Origin: DASSTJ01 sp035707965
GTDB lineage: Bacteria > Actinomycetota > Actinomycetes > Actinomycetales > Angustibacteraceae
NCBI GenBank assembly: GCA_035707965.1
Contig: DASSTJ010000161.1
Span: 1-24,988 of the forward strand
Length of the DNA: 24,988 nt
Direction: 5' to 3'
This document shows, in pieces, positions 12,376-19,332 of the stretch. The notes beneath the pieces were generated by a model, which was not told where the DNA came from, made no database searches, and worked only from the letters and a program-made list of their open reading frames with translations. A program made the translations under genes and the position numbers. Every line of letters starts with the position of its first letter. Position 1 is the stretch's first letter.

Positions 12376-13863
12376 ATGGCCCACACGGCAACACCGGCTC
12401 GGACCCGTCAGGAACCACTGCGCAGCGTGATCCCGGCGCGCATCGACCGCCTCCGCTGGGCTCCGTTCCACACGCGCATGGTGATCGCCCTCGGCACCGC
12501 GTGGGTGCTCGACGGTATCGAGATCACCATCGCCAGCGCCGTCGGCGGAGTCCTCAACGACGAGCGCACGCTGAACCTCTCCACCACGCAGGTCGGCGCG
12601 ATCGCGACCGTGTACCTCGTCGGCGAGGTCGTCGGGGCGCTGGTCTTCGGCGAGCTGTCCGACCGGCTGGGGCGGCGCAACCTCTTCGTCATCACGCTGG
12701 GCGTCTACCTGGCCGGCAACGCTCTGACGGCGTTGACCTGGAGCAGCAGCACGATCGGCCTCGTCTTCTTGTACGCCACCAGGTTCGTCGCCGGTTCCGG
12801 CATCGGCGGCGAGTACGCCGCGATCAACTCGGCGATCGACGAGATGATGCCCGCTCGGTATCGCGGCCGCGTCGACATCGCGGTCAACGGCACCTACTGG
12901 GCCGGGGCCGTCATCGGCACCCTCGGCACGTTCATCCTGCTCAACCACATCGAGCTCAGCGTCAGCTGGCGGCTCGGCTTCCTGATCGGCCCTGCCATCG
13001 GCGTGCTGATCTGGAACCTGCGTCGTCACCTGCCGGAGAGCCCGCGCTGGCTCATCACGCACGGTCGCGAGCAGGAGGCCGAGGAGAACCTCCGCAGCAT
13101 CGAGAAGCAGGTCGAGGACTCCGGCCAGACCCTCGAGCCGGTGGACGAGTCGAAGACCATCGAGATCCACCCTGCCGACCCCCACGGCTACCTCTCGCTG
13201 GCCAAGGTGCTGTTCAGCCAGTACCCGTCGCGGTCCGTTCTCAGCGCGTCCCTGATGATCACCCAGTCGTTCCTCTACAACGCGATCTTCTTCACCTACG
13301 TGCTGGTGCTGACGCACTTCTACGGCGTGGACAAGAAGAACGCGCCGCTGTACCTGATCGCGTTCGCCGTCGGCAACCTCGTCGGGCCGCTGACGATCGG
13401 CCGCCTGTTCGACACCATCGGACGGCGCACGATGATCTCGGGCACGTACCTCCTGTCGGGCCTCTTGCTGGGTTTCACGGCGTTCCTCTTCAACTCCGGC
13501 ACCTTGAACGCCTACACGCAGACCATCGCGTGGTGCGTGATCTTCTTCTTCGCCTCGTCGGGAGCCAGTGCCGCCTACCTCACGGTGAGCGAGATCTTCC
13601 CGCTCGAGGTGCGGGCCAAGGCGATCGCGGTGTTCTTCGCGATCGCCCAGTGCTTCGGGGCGATCGGGCCGGTCTTCTACGGCTGGCTGATCTCCAGCGA
13701 GCAGCGAGGGCAGCTGTTCATCGGGTACCTCATCGGCGCGGGCGTCATGGTCGTCGGCGGCCTGGTCGAGGTCTTCCTGGGGGTCGACGCCGAGAACAAG
13801 GCGCTGGAGGAGGTCGCCACGCCGCTGTCCGCGGCCACGAGCCGACCCCGGGCGACCGGCTAG
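12376..13863 (+). CDS. MFS transporter (sugar porter / metabolite:H+ symporter type)
   Basis: A 495-aa major facilitator with about 12 hydrophobic segments. It has the loop 2-3 motif GELSDRLGRRNLF, a RFVAGSGIGGEYAAINSAIDEMMPARYRGR segment, the PESPRWL signature before the central loop, and a second FDTIGRRTM motif in the C-terminal half. It sits in the plasma membrane and is likely driven by proton symport. IGGEYAA and PESPRWL place it with sugar/aromatic-acid/organic-acid porters; I cannot call the substrate. ATG has AAGGAGG 7 nt upstream. It lies 114 nt after the flavoprotein gene with its own likely promoter. Confidence 0.92.
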   Translation: MAHTATPARTRQEPLRSVIPARIDRLRWAPFHTRMVIALGTAWVLDGIEITIASAVGGVLNDERTLNLSTTQVGAIATVYLVGEVVGALVFGELSDRLGRRNLFVITLGVYLAGNALTALTWSSSTIGLVFLYATRFVAGSGIGGEYAAINSAIDEMMPARYRGRVDIAVNGTYWAGAVIGTLGTFILLNHIELSVSWRLGFLIGPAIGVLIWNLRRHLPESPRWLITHGREQEAEENLRSIEKQVEDSGQTLEPVDESKTIEIHPADPHGYLSLAKVLFSQYPSRSVLSASLMITQSFLYNAIFFTYVLVLTHFYGVDKKNAPLYLIAFAVGNLVGPLTIGRLFDTIGRRTMISGTYLLSGLLLGFTAFLFNSGTLNAYTQTIAWCVIFFFASSGASAAYLTVSEIFPLEVRAKAIAVFFAIAQCFGAIGPVFYGWLISSEQRGQLFIGYLIGAGVMVVGGLVEVFLGVDAENKALEEVATPLSAATSRPRATG

Positions 13864-13923
13864 CGGTCGCTGCTACTCACGCATCGTCACGACTCCTGCC
13901 GGGATGTGACGCTGTGTGATGGA

Positions 13924-13951
13924 CGCATCCGGACAACCTCACCCGGATGCG
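13924..13951 (+). terminator. 9-bp stem-loop downstream of the MFS gene
   Basis: CGCATCCGG and CCGGATGCG pair perfectly around a 10-nt loop, 60 nt after the MFS stop. A second weaker stem (GCTCTC 13975-13980 / GAGAGC 13999-14004) follows, just before the next gene's Shine-Dalgarno. It could end the MFS transcript or be part of the next gene's leader. Confidence 0.45.
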
Positions 13952-14018
13952 GCCTCAGGCGAGATGGCGCCGATGCTCTCCTCAGCCAGGAACCACCTGA
14001 GAGCAGACAGGAGCAGCA

Positions 14019-14357
14019 ATGCGCAGGATCGTCATGGCCACCGGTGTGGCGCTCGGCCTCGTCGTCGCGTCGGTCTCACCGGCCCTCGCGGCCCCCGGTG
14101 CACCGGGGGTGCCGAACCGCCCAGCCGGCCCCGTGTCTCCCGTGGCGCCGTCCGGCAACGGCGGCGACAACGGCTGGGGCAACTGCGGCCACAACTCGAG
14201 CATCGGCAACCCGCACAGCGACCCCAACGGCCACCCCGGCAACGGCGGGTACAAGAAGGGTGACAGCTGCGGGGCGCAGACTGACCCGACGACGGACCCG
14301 ACGGACCCGACGGACCCGACCGACCCGGGCGAGGAGCCCCCGGTCGTCACCAACTGA
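14019..14357 (+). CDS. Small secreted protein with TDP repeats, function unknown
   Basis: A 112-aa protein with a clear Sec signal peptide (MRRIVMATGVALGLVVASVSPALA, cleavage after ALA near residue 24). A Pro/Gly/Asn-rich low-complexity body follows, with two cysteines (GNCGHNSS and DSCGAQ) that could form a disulfide. The tail contains (TDP)n repeats encoded by a repeated GACCCGACG unit, then an acidic-proline end. AGGAG precedes the ATG. It has no membrane anchor or sortase motif, so it is released or wall-associated. I do not recognise a family. A terminator hairpin follows directly. It may pair functionally with the cell-wall hydrolase gene downstream, but nothing in the sequence proves it. 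Confidence 0.75.
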   Translation: MRRIVMATGVALGLVVASVSPALAAPGAPGVPNRPAGPVSPVAPSGNGGDNGWGNCGHNSSIGNPHSDPNGHPGNGGYKKGDSCGAQTDPTTDPTDPTDPTDPGEEPPVVTN

Positions 14358-14374
14358 GCCCGTCGCACGCCCGC

Positions 14375-14410
14375 GAACGCCGGCGCCCCGCTCACGGGGT
14401 GCCGGCGTTC
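14375..14410 (+). terminator. Strong hairpin terminator of the small secreted protein gene
   Basis: GAACGCCGGCGCCCC and GGGGTGCCGGCGTTC form a 15-bp stem (one G-U pair) around a 6-nt loop, 18 nt after the stop codon. No T-run follows, as usual in GC-rich actinobacteria. Confidence 0.8.
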
Positions 14411-14691
14411 GCTGCGTCCATCACGGTTTCGTGACACTTCGTACGGAGCGAATGACGCTCCGCAACCTCGTGAGGCGAGGTGGCACCGTCCGCCCGACCT
14501 GCGAAAAGACATCAGTGTGATTCGGCGTGTCAGCCTGGACGGGCCGGCGCCGAGCAGCCAAACTTGCTGCGGGACCGGTGTGACAGGTGTTTTCAAAGTG
14601 ACGAAGGTGTTCTAGCCTCGGTCGAGCGCCCCGCCGTCGGGCGCGGCCGACGTCCGTTCAAGCGTCGGCGTCGTCCGGCCGAAGGAAGTTC
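14411..14691 (+). other. Structured intergenic region upstream of the NlpC/P60 gene
   Basis: There is no credible gene here. Small hairpins follow one another: TCACG/CGTGA (14421-14434), GGAGCG/CGCTCC (14445-14461) and ACCTCG/CGAGGT (14465-14481). CCGTCC (14486-14491) can pair with GGACGG (14537-14542). GTGACA-like hexamers occur at 14431, 14580 and 14598. A further stem, GCGCCC/GGGCGC (14626-14644), lies in the probable 5' leader. I looked for a c-di-AMP (ydaO) riboswitch, common before such genes, and could not recognise its conserved core. Confidence 0.5.
14590..14618 (+). promoter_or_regulatory. Candidate sigma-A-type promoter for the NlpC/P60 gene
   Basis: TTTTCA (14590-14595), a 17-nt spacer and TAGCCT (14613-14618) would start transcription near 14625. 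GTGACA and GTGACG hexamers flank the -35. Confidence 0.4.
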
Positions 14692-16029
14692 GTGAGCACG
14701 TCCGACACCCGACCAGGCCCGGATGGCCGCCATGCGTCGCTGGTACGTCGCGGTCTCGCGCTGACCGCCATGGCCGGCCTGCTGGCCGCCGGCGCCACCG
14801 CAGTCGCAGGCAGCGCCTCCGCGGACCCCTCGTACCCGTCCGCCAAGCAGGTGGAGAAGGCGAAGGGTGCCGTCCGTTCCGCCAGTCAGTCGGTGGCCTC
14901 GCTGGAGGCGCAGCTCGCCGTCGCGTCGGCCCAGCTCGACCAGCTGCAGACGCAGGTGCAGGTCGCGGCGGAGGCGTACGACGTCGCGAGGATCGAGCTC
15001 GACAAGCGGACCGCCGCGGCGGCGGCGGCCCACCAGCAGGCTGAGCGCGCCCAGCGAGACGCGCAGGAGGCGTCGGAGCAGGCGGGCCGGCTCGCGGTCG
15101 ACACCTACATCAACGGCCCGGGCTACGGCGGCCTCGAGGTGTTCGTCAGCGACGCCGGACCTGCCGATCTCCTGCGCCGTGCTGCCGGCGCCCGGATCGC
15201 CGGTGACATCGCGCACACGACCGTCGAGCGGGCGAGCGCGGCGCGGGTCGTGGCAGCGCTGATGCGCCGGCAGGCCGACCTGGCGCTCGCGCAGCAGCAG
15301 GCCGCGGCGGGCCGTCTTGAGCAGGCGCGGAAGGCCGCCGAGGCGAAGGCCCAGGCCGCCGAGGCAGAGCGGCAGCGCATCGAGGGCGAGCGCACGCAGA
15401 TGATCGCGCAGCTCGCCTCGTTGAAGAAGACGTCCGTCAAGCTCGAGGCCGAGCGGCAGCAGGGGCTCGAGGAGGCGGCCCGGCAGCGGGCCGAAGCCCG
15501 CCGGAAGGCAGAGGCCGAGGCCGCGGCTCGGCGGGAGCGCGCGCGCCGCGAGGCCCAGGACCGGGCCGACCGGCCGAGCCGCGACACCCCCTCCCGAGGG
15601 GGCGGGTCGGACTCCGGCGGCGCGTCCGCCGACACCGGCGGCGGCAGCTCGCGCGGCTCGTCGTCGGCCGGGGCTGCCGCGCTGGCGTGGGCCAAGACCC
15701 AGATCGGCAAGGACTACCAGTGGGGCGCCGACGGGCCGAGCACCTACGACTGCTCCGGCCTCACCATGCAGGCGTGGGCGCGGCAGGGGGTCTCGCTGCC
15801 GCACTCGTCGACCATGCAGTACTCGGTCACCAAGCACGTGTCGATCGACGACCTGCGCCCGGGCGATCTCGTGTTCTTCGCGACCGACACGTCGAACCCC
15901 AGCACCATCCACCACGTCGCGATCTACGCGGGCGGGGGTCAGATGGTCGAGGCGCCGTACACCGGCGCCCAGGTGCGGATCTCGTCGATCTACCGCTCCG
16001 GCCTCATGGCGTACGGCGGTCGCCCCTGA
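14692..16029 (+). CDS. Secreted NlpC/P60 peptidoglycan endopeptidase (RipA/RipC-like)
   Basis: A 445-aa protein: signal peptide to about residue 44 (GSASA before DPSYP), a long alpha-helical coiled coil (about 50-285, very rich in Ala, Gln, Glu and Arg), a Gly/Ser linker (about 295-325), and an NlpC/P60 domain (about 327-445). Catalytic Cys354 is in YDCSGL and the histidine is in IHHVAIY (about 408). Such D,L-endopeptidases cut peptide stems during cell separation and are held inactive by the coiled coil until recruited by FtsEX or processed. The GTG start has GAAGGAA about 5 nt upstream. It is convergent with the pyrophosphatase gene, 43 nt away. A long leader suggests regulation. Confidence 0.94.
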   Translation: MSTSDTRPGPDGRHASLVRRGLALTAMAGLLAAGATAVAGSASADPSYPSAKQVEKAKGAVRSASQSVASLEAQLAVASAQLDQLQTQVQVAAEAYDVARIELDKRTAAAAAAHQQAERAQRDAQEASEQAGRLAVDTYINGPGYGGLEVFVSDAGPADLLRRAAGARIAGDIAHTTVERASAARVVAALMRRQADLALAQQQAAAGRLEQARKAAEAKAQAAEAERQRIEGERTQMIAQLASLKKTSVKLEAERQQGLEEAARQRAEARRKAEAEAAARRERARREAQDRADRPSRDTPSRGGGSDSGGASADTGGGSSRGSSSAGAAALAWAKTQIGKDYQWGADGPSTYDCSGLTMQAWARQGVSLPHSSTMQYSVTKHVSIDDLRPGDLVFFATDTSNPSTIHHVAIYAGGGQMVEAPYTGAQVRISSIYRSGLMAYGGRP

Positions 16030-16072
16030 CGTCGGCCACTCGTGCCCGGACCGGGGCTGCGACCCGACCGCT

Positions 16073-16600
16073 TCAGTGGGCGTCGCCGCCGCGCGGGCTG
16101 ATCCGCACCTTCGGCTGGTGCGTGCCGACGGCACGCTCGCGGGACCGCTCGATCTCCGCCTCGGCCTCCTCGCGGCCGGTCCAGTGCGCTCCCTCGACCG
16201 ACTTGCCGGGCTCGAGGTCCTTGTAGACCTCGAAGAAGTGCTGGATCTCCAGGCGCTCGAACTTCGAGACGTCGTCGAGGTCCATGATGTCGGACAGCCG
16301 CGGGTCGCCGGCCGGGACGCACAGCACCTTGTCGTCGCCGCCCGCCTCGTCGCGCATGCGGAACATGCCGATGGCGCGAGCCCGGACGAGGCAGCCAGGG
16401 AAGGTGGGCTCCTCGAGCAGCACCAGCGCGTCCAGCGGGTCGCCGTCCTCGCCCAGGGTGCCCTCGATGTAGCCGTAGTCCGCCGGGTAGCGGGTCGACG
16501 TGAAGAGCATGCGGTCCAGCCGGATCCGACCGGTCTCGTGGTCGACCTCGTACTTGTTGCGATGCCCCTGCGGGATCTCGATGGTGACGTCGAACTCCAC
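16073..16600 (-). CDS. ppa: Inorganic pyrophosphatase, family I
   Basis: A 175-aa soluble pyrophosphatase. It has the EIPQGHRNKYEVD start, the YPADYGYIEGT segment, the catalytic signature DGDPLDALVL (aspartates binding Mg2+), and VYKDLEPGKSVEG with the pyrophosphate-binding lysines. It hydrolyses pyrophosphate from biosynthesis in the cytoplasm. I chose the GTG at 16600 since AGGAGG lies 5 nt upstream and the EFDVTIE start matches the family; longer frames upstream overlap the divergent dacB promoter region. It diverges from the carboxypeptidase gene as in many actinobacterial genomes. Confidence 0.95.
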   Translation of the reverse strand: MEFDVTIEIPQGHRNKYEVDHETGRIRLDRMLFTSTRYPADYGYIEGTLGEDGDPLDALVLLEEPTFPGCLVRARAIGMFRMRDEAGGDDKVLCVPAGDPRLSDIMDLDDVSKFERLEIQHFFEVYKDLEPGKSVEGAHWTGREEAEAEIERSRERAVGTHQPKVRISPRGGDAH

Positions 16601-16759
16601 GGGTCCTCCTGACGATGGCGCGGGCGGGCGGCCGGTTAGGGTCTGCCTGACAGTGGGGTGCACGACCGGCGGCCACGTGCGGGGCAGGCTCGGTGCGGCG
16701 CCCTCAGTGTCCCGCATGATGGGCGGGACGACGACAGGGCAGGACGACGAGGGGCTGCG

Positions 16760-18184
16760 GTGCGCGGGTTCGCGGGTGGGCGCAAGGTGGCCCTCGCTGC
16801 CTTGTTCGTGGTCGTTGTCGTCGCGGGCTACGCGACGGCCGACGCCGTCGACGTCGTCCCCGGCGTGATCACGCTCTCGGGACCGCGCACCGTGACCGGA
16901 GACCCGCGCCCGGTGCCGTCCATGCCGCCGCACTCGGCCGCCCCCGAGGTGCTCGGGGCCGTGGGCGCCTCGGCGCCGGTCCCGGTCCCGGCGGCAGTGG
17001 CGGCCAGCCTCGCGCCGCTCGTCGCGTCACCGGCTCTCGGGCCGGCGGTCTCCGCCTACGTGGTGGACGCCGTCACCGGCGACGTGCTGTTCGACGCCGG
17101 GGGCTCGGTGGCGCGCACTCCCGCGTCGACGACCAAGCTGCTCACCGCTGCCGCGGTCCTGACCACCGTCGGTCCGCAGACGACGCTGCCGACGCGCGTC
17201 GTCCAGGGAGCGGCGCCCGACGAGATCGTGCTCGTCGGCTCCGGCGACATGCTGCTCGGCACGGGCCCGTCCGATCCCTCGGCCGTCGTCGGTCGCGCCG
17301 GTCTCGCGACGCTGGCCGAGCAGACGGCCGCCCGGCTCAAGGAGGCGGGCACCTCGCGCGTGGCGCTCCGGGTGGACGACACCGCGTTCGCCGGGCCGAC
17401 CGTGTCGCCGGCCTGGGACCCGGCCGACGTCGCGCACGGCTACACCGGCCGGGTGGCGGCGATCGGCCTCGCGCGCGACCGGGCCCGCCCGGGCCACGCC
17501 GGACCGGTCGACCCGGCGCTGTCCGCCGGCCGCGCCTTCGTCTCCGCCCTGGGACGCGCCGGCATCAGCGTGGCGGGCCCTCCCGTGCGCACGACCGCAC
17601 CCGACCAGGCCACCGTGCTGGGCGAGGTCCGCTCGGCGCCCGTCGCCGACATCCTGGGCGTCACGCTGCGCGAGAGCGACAACGCGCTGGCCGAGGTGCT
17701 CGGCCGCCTCGCCGCCCGGAGCATGGGCCGCCCGCCGACCTTCGAGGACACGGCGCTCGCGGTCGTGGACGAGGTGGAGCGGCTCGGGATCGACACCGGG
17801 GCGACGCACCTGGTCGACGTCAGCGGTCTCGGGGACGGGACCGTGATCCCGGCACGAGTGCTCGTCGACGTCCTGCGCCTCGCGACCTCCGCCGACCACC
17901 CGCAGCTGCGGTCCCTGCTGGCCGACCTCCCGGTGGCCGGCTTCAACGGCACCCTGGCCGGACGGTTCACCAAGGGGGCGGCCCGGGCGGCCGCCGGCCT
18001 GCTGCGCGCCAAGACCGGCACCCTGACCGGCGTGAGCTCGCTGGCGGGCTACGTGGTGGACGACGACGGCCGGCTGCTGCTCTTCGCCGTCATGGCCGAC
18101 CACGTGCCGGCCGCCGGCACGCTCGATGCCCGGCAGGCGGTCGATCGCGTCGGTGCGGTCTTGTCGGGGTGCGGCTGCCGCTGA
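16760..18184 (+). CDS. dacB: D-alanyl-D-alanine carboxypeptidase/endopeptidase (PBP4, DacB family)
   Basis: A 474-aa class C penicillin-binding protein. An N-terminal membrane segment or signal (ALAALFVVVVVAG, residues 11-23) is followed by a spacer and the S13 peptidase domain. It has S123-TT-K126 in the ASTTKLL motif, SDN in RESDNAL, and KTG in RAKTGTLTG. It trims peptidoglycan peptides outside the membrane. The GTG at 16760 is supported by a GAGGGG Shine-Dalgarno; in-frame codons back to 16658 would add a non-hydrophobic tail. TAGGGT (16637-16642) is a possible -10. It is the first gene of the conserved run leading to tilS, hpt and ftsH. Confidence 0.93.
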   Translation: MRGFAGGRKVALAALFVVVVVAGYATADAVDVVPGVITLSGPRTVTGDPRPVPSMPPHSAAPEVLGAVGASAPVPVPAAVAASLAPLVASPALGPAVSAYVVDAVTGDVLFDAGGSVARTPASTTKLLTAAAVLTTVGPQTTLPTRVVQGAAPDEIVLVGSGDMLLGTGPSDPSAVVGRAGLATLAEQTAARLKEAGTSRVALRVDDTAFAGPTVSPAWDPADVAHGYTGRVAAIGLARDRARPGHAGPVDPALSAGRAFVSALGRAGISVAGPPVRTTAPDQATVLGEVRSAPVADILGVTLRESDNALAEVLGRLAARSMGRPPTFEDTALAVVDEVERLGIDTGATHLVDVSGLGDGTVIPARVLVDVLRLATSADHPQLRSLLADLPVAGFNGTLAGRFTKGAARAAAGLLRAKTGTLTGVSSLAGYVVDDDGRLLLFAVMADHVPAAGTLDARQAVDRVGAVLSGCGCR

Positions 18185-18244
18185 GCCCGGCCGGCGCCGG
18201 GGTGAGTGCGCCACCGGCGTGTCGCTGGACTGCGGCCTGACGCG

Positions 18245-18250
18245 TACGTT
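18245..18250 (+). promoter_or_regulatory. -10 element of a leaderless promoter
   Basis: TACGTT ends 6 nt before the ATG of the metalloprotease gene, which has no Shine-Dalgarno. Same spacing as at 4838 and 10867. Confidence 0.5.
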
Positions 18251-18256
18251 GGGCCA

Positions 18257-19327
18257 ATGACAGCAACCGCGGCCACGTCCCTGCTGGACCGCTACGTGGA
18301 CTGGGAGCTCGCCGCGGCGACGGCACGGCGCGTCGCCCGCCCCGGGCCGGAGGTCAGCACCACCGAGGCGCAGGACGTCGTCACCGAGCTGCGGCTGGCC
18401 GCGCAGGTGGCGCGTCCCCACGTCGCCCGCATCACCGGCCTCGACAGCGTCGACCCGGACCCGGTGGTGCTCGTGGTCGACCGCCCGGGCTGGGTGCGGG
18501 CCAACTTGTGGTCGCTGCGCTCGATGCTCGAGCCGGTGGTCGAGACCATGGCCTCACGCCGGGCCGTCGAGGCACCCGCCGTCGTCACCGCCGTGGGCAG
18601 CAAGGTCACCGGTCTGGAGACGGGAGGGTTGCTGGCATTCCTGTCCGGCAAGGTGCTCGGCCAGTACGACATCAACCCCGACGGCGTCCCGCGGCTCCTC
18701 CTCGTGGCGCCCAACGTGGTCCACGCCGAGCGCGAGATGGACGTCGTCGCCGCCGACTTCCGTCTCTGGGTCTGCCTGCACGAAGAGACCCACCGGGTGC
18801 AGTTCACGGCGGTGCCGTGGCTGCGGCAGCACATGATCGACCAGGTGCACGAGCTCGCGACGCAGCTCGCCCCCGACCCCAAGGCGCTGCTGGGCACGCT
18901 CGAGGAGGCCGCCCGTCGGCTGCCCGGCATCCTCCGCGGCGAGGGCGGGTCGCTGCTCGACCTCTTCACCACGGCTGACCAGCGGCGCCGGATCGCCGCG
19001 CTGACCGCGGTGATGTCCCTGCTCGAGGGCCACGCGGACGTCGTCATGGACGAGGTGGGGCCCGATGTCGTCCCCACGGTGCGGACGATCCGGGACCGCT
19101 TCAACTCCCGCCGGGGTGGCAAGGACCCGCTCGACCGCGTGGTCCGCCGACTGCTCGGTCTCGAGGACAAGATGCGGCAGTACCGCGACGGAGCGGCCTT
19201 CGTCCGAACAGTCGTGGCGGAGGTCGGGATGGACGGCTTCAACGCCGTCTGGACGTCGCCGCAGACGCTGCCCGCGCCCGAGGAGATCGCCGACCCGCGC
19301 GCCTGGGTGCGGCGCGTCCACGGCTGA
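18257..19327 (+). CDS. Zinc-dependent metalloprotease (DUF2342 / F420-biosynthesis-associated)
   Basis: A 356-aa member of the actinobacterial zincin family annotated as DUF2342 or 'coenzyme F420 biosynthesis-associated'. The zinc motif H175-EET-H179 is complete, and a downstream MSLLEGHADVVMDEVG supplies the likely third ligand. The name comes from co-occurrence with F420 genes; no substrate is known and there is no export signal. ATG 18257 is favoured because it sits 6 nt after TACGTT (leaderless) and matches the usual LDRYVDWELAA start. It lies 5 nt before tilS and probably shares its transcript. Confidence 0.92.
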   Translation: MTATAATSLLDRYVDWELAAATARRVARPGPEVSTTEAQDVVTELRLAAQVARPHVARITGLDSVDPDPVVLVVDRPGWVRANLWSLRSMLEPVVETMASRRAVEAPAVVTAVGSKVTGLETGGLLAFLSGKVLGQYDINPDGVPRLLLVAPNVVHAEREMDVVAADFRLWVCLHEETHRVQFTAVPWLRQHMIDQVHELATQLAPDPKALLGTLEEAARRLPGILRGEGGSLLDLFTTADQRRRIAALTAVMSLLEGHADVVMDEVGPDVVPTVRTIRDRFNSRRGGKDPLDRVVRRLLGLEDKMRQYRDGAAFVRTVVAEVGMDGFNAVWTSPQTLPAPEEIADPRAWVRRVHG

Positions 19328-19332
19328 TCGCG

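Noticed and set aside
10783..13317. Very long open frame on the minus strand opposite the flavoprotein and MFS genes
   Set aside because: The protein is Arg/Asp/His-rich low complexity with no motif. It mirrors codon bias of the strong plus-strand genes in very GC-rich DNA.
14281..14328. GACCCGACG repeats as a CRISPR or minisatellite
   Set aside because: It is a short in-frame repeat encoding TDP in a secreted protein, with no spacers.
14411..14691. c-di-AMP (ydaO) riboswitch before the NlpC/P60 gene
   Set aside because: Position fits, but I could not find the conserved core sequence or pairing, so no call is made.
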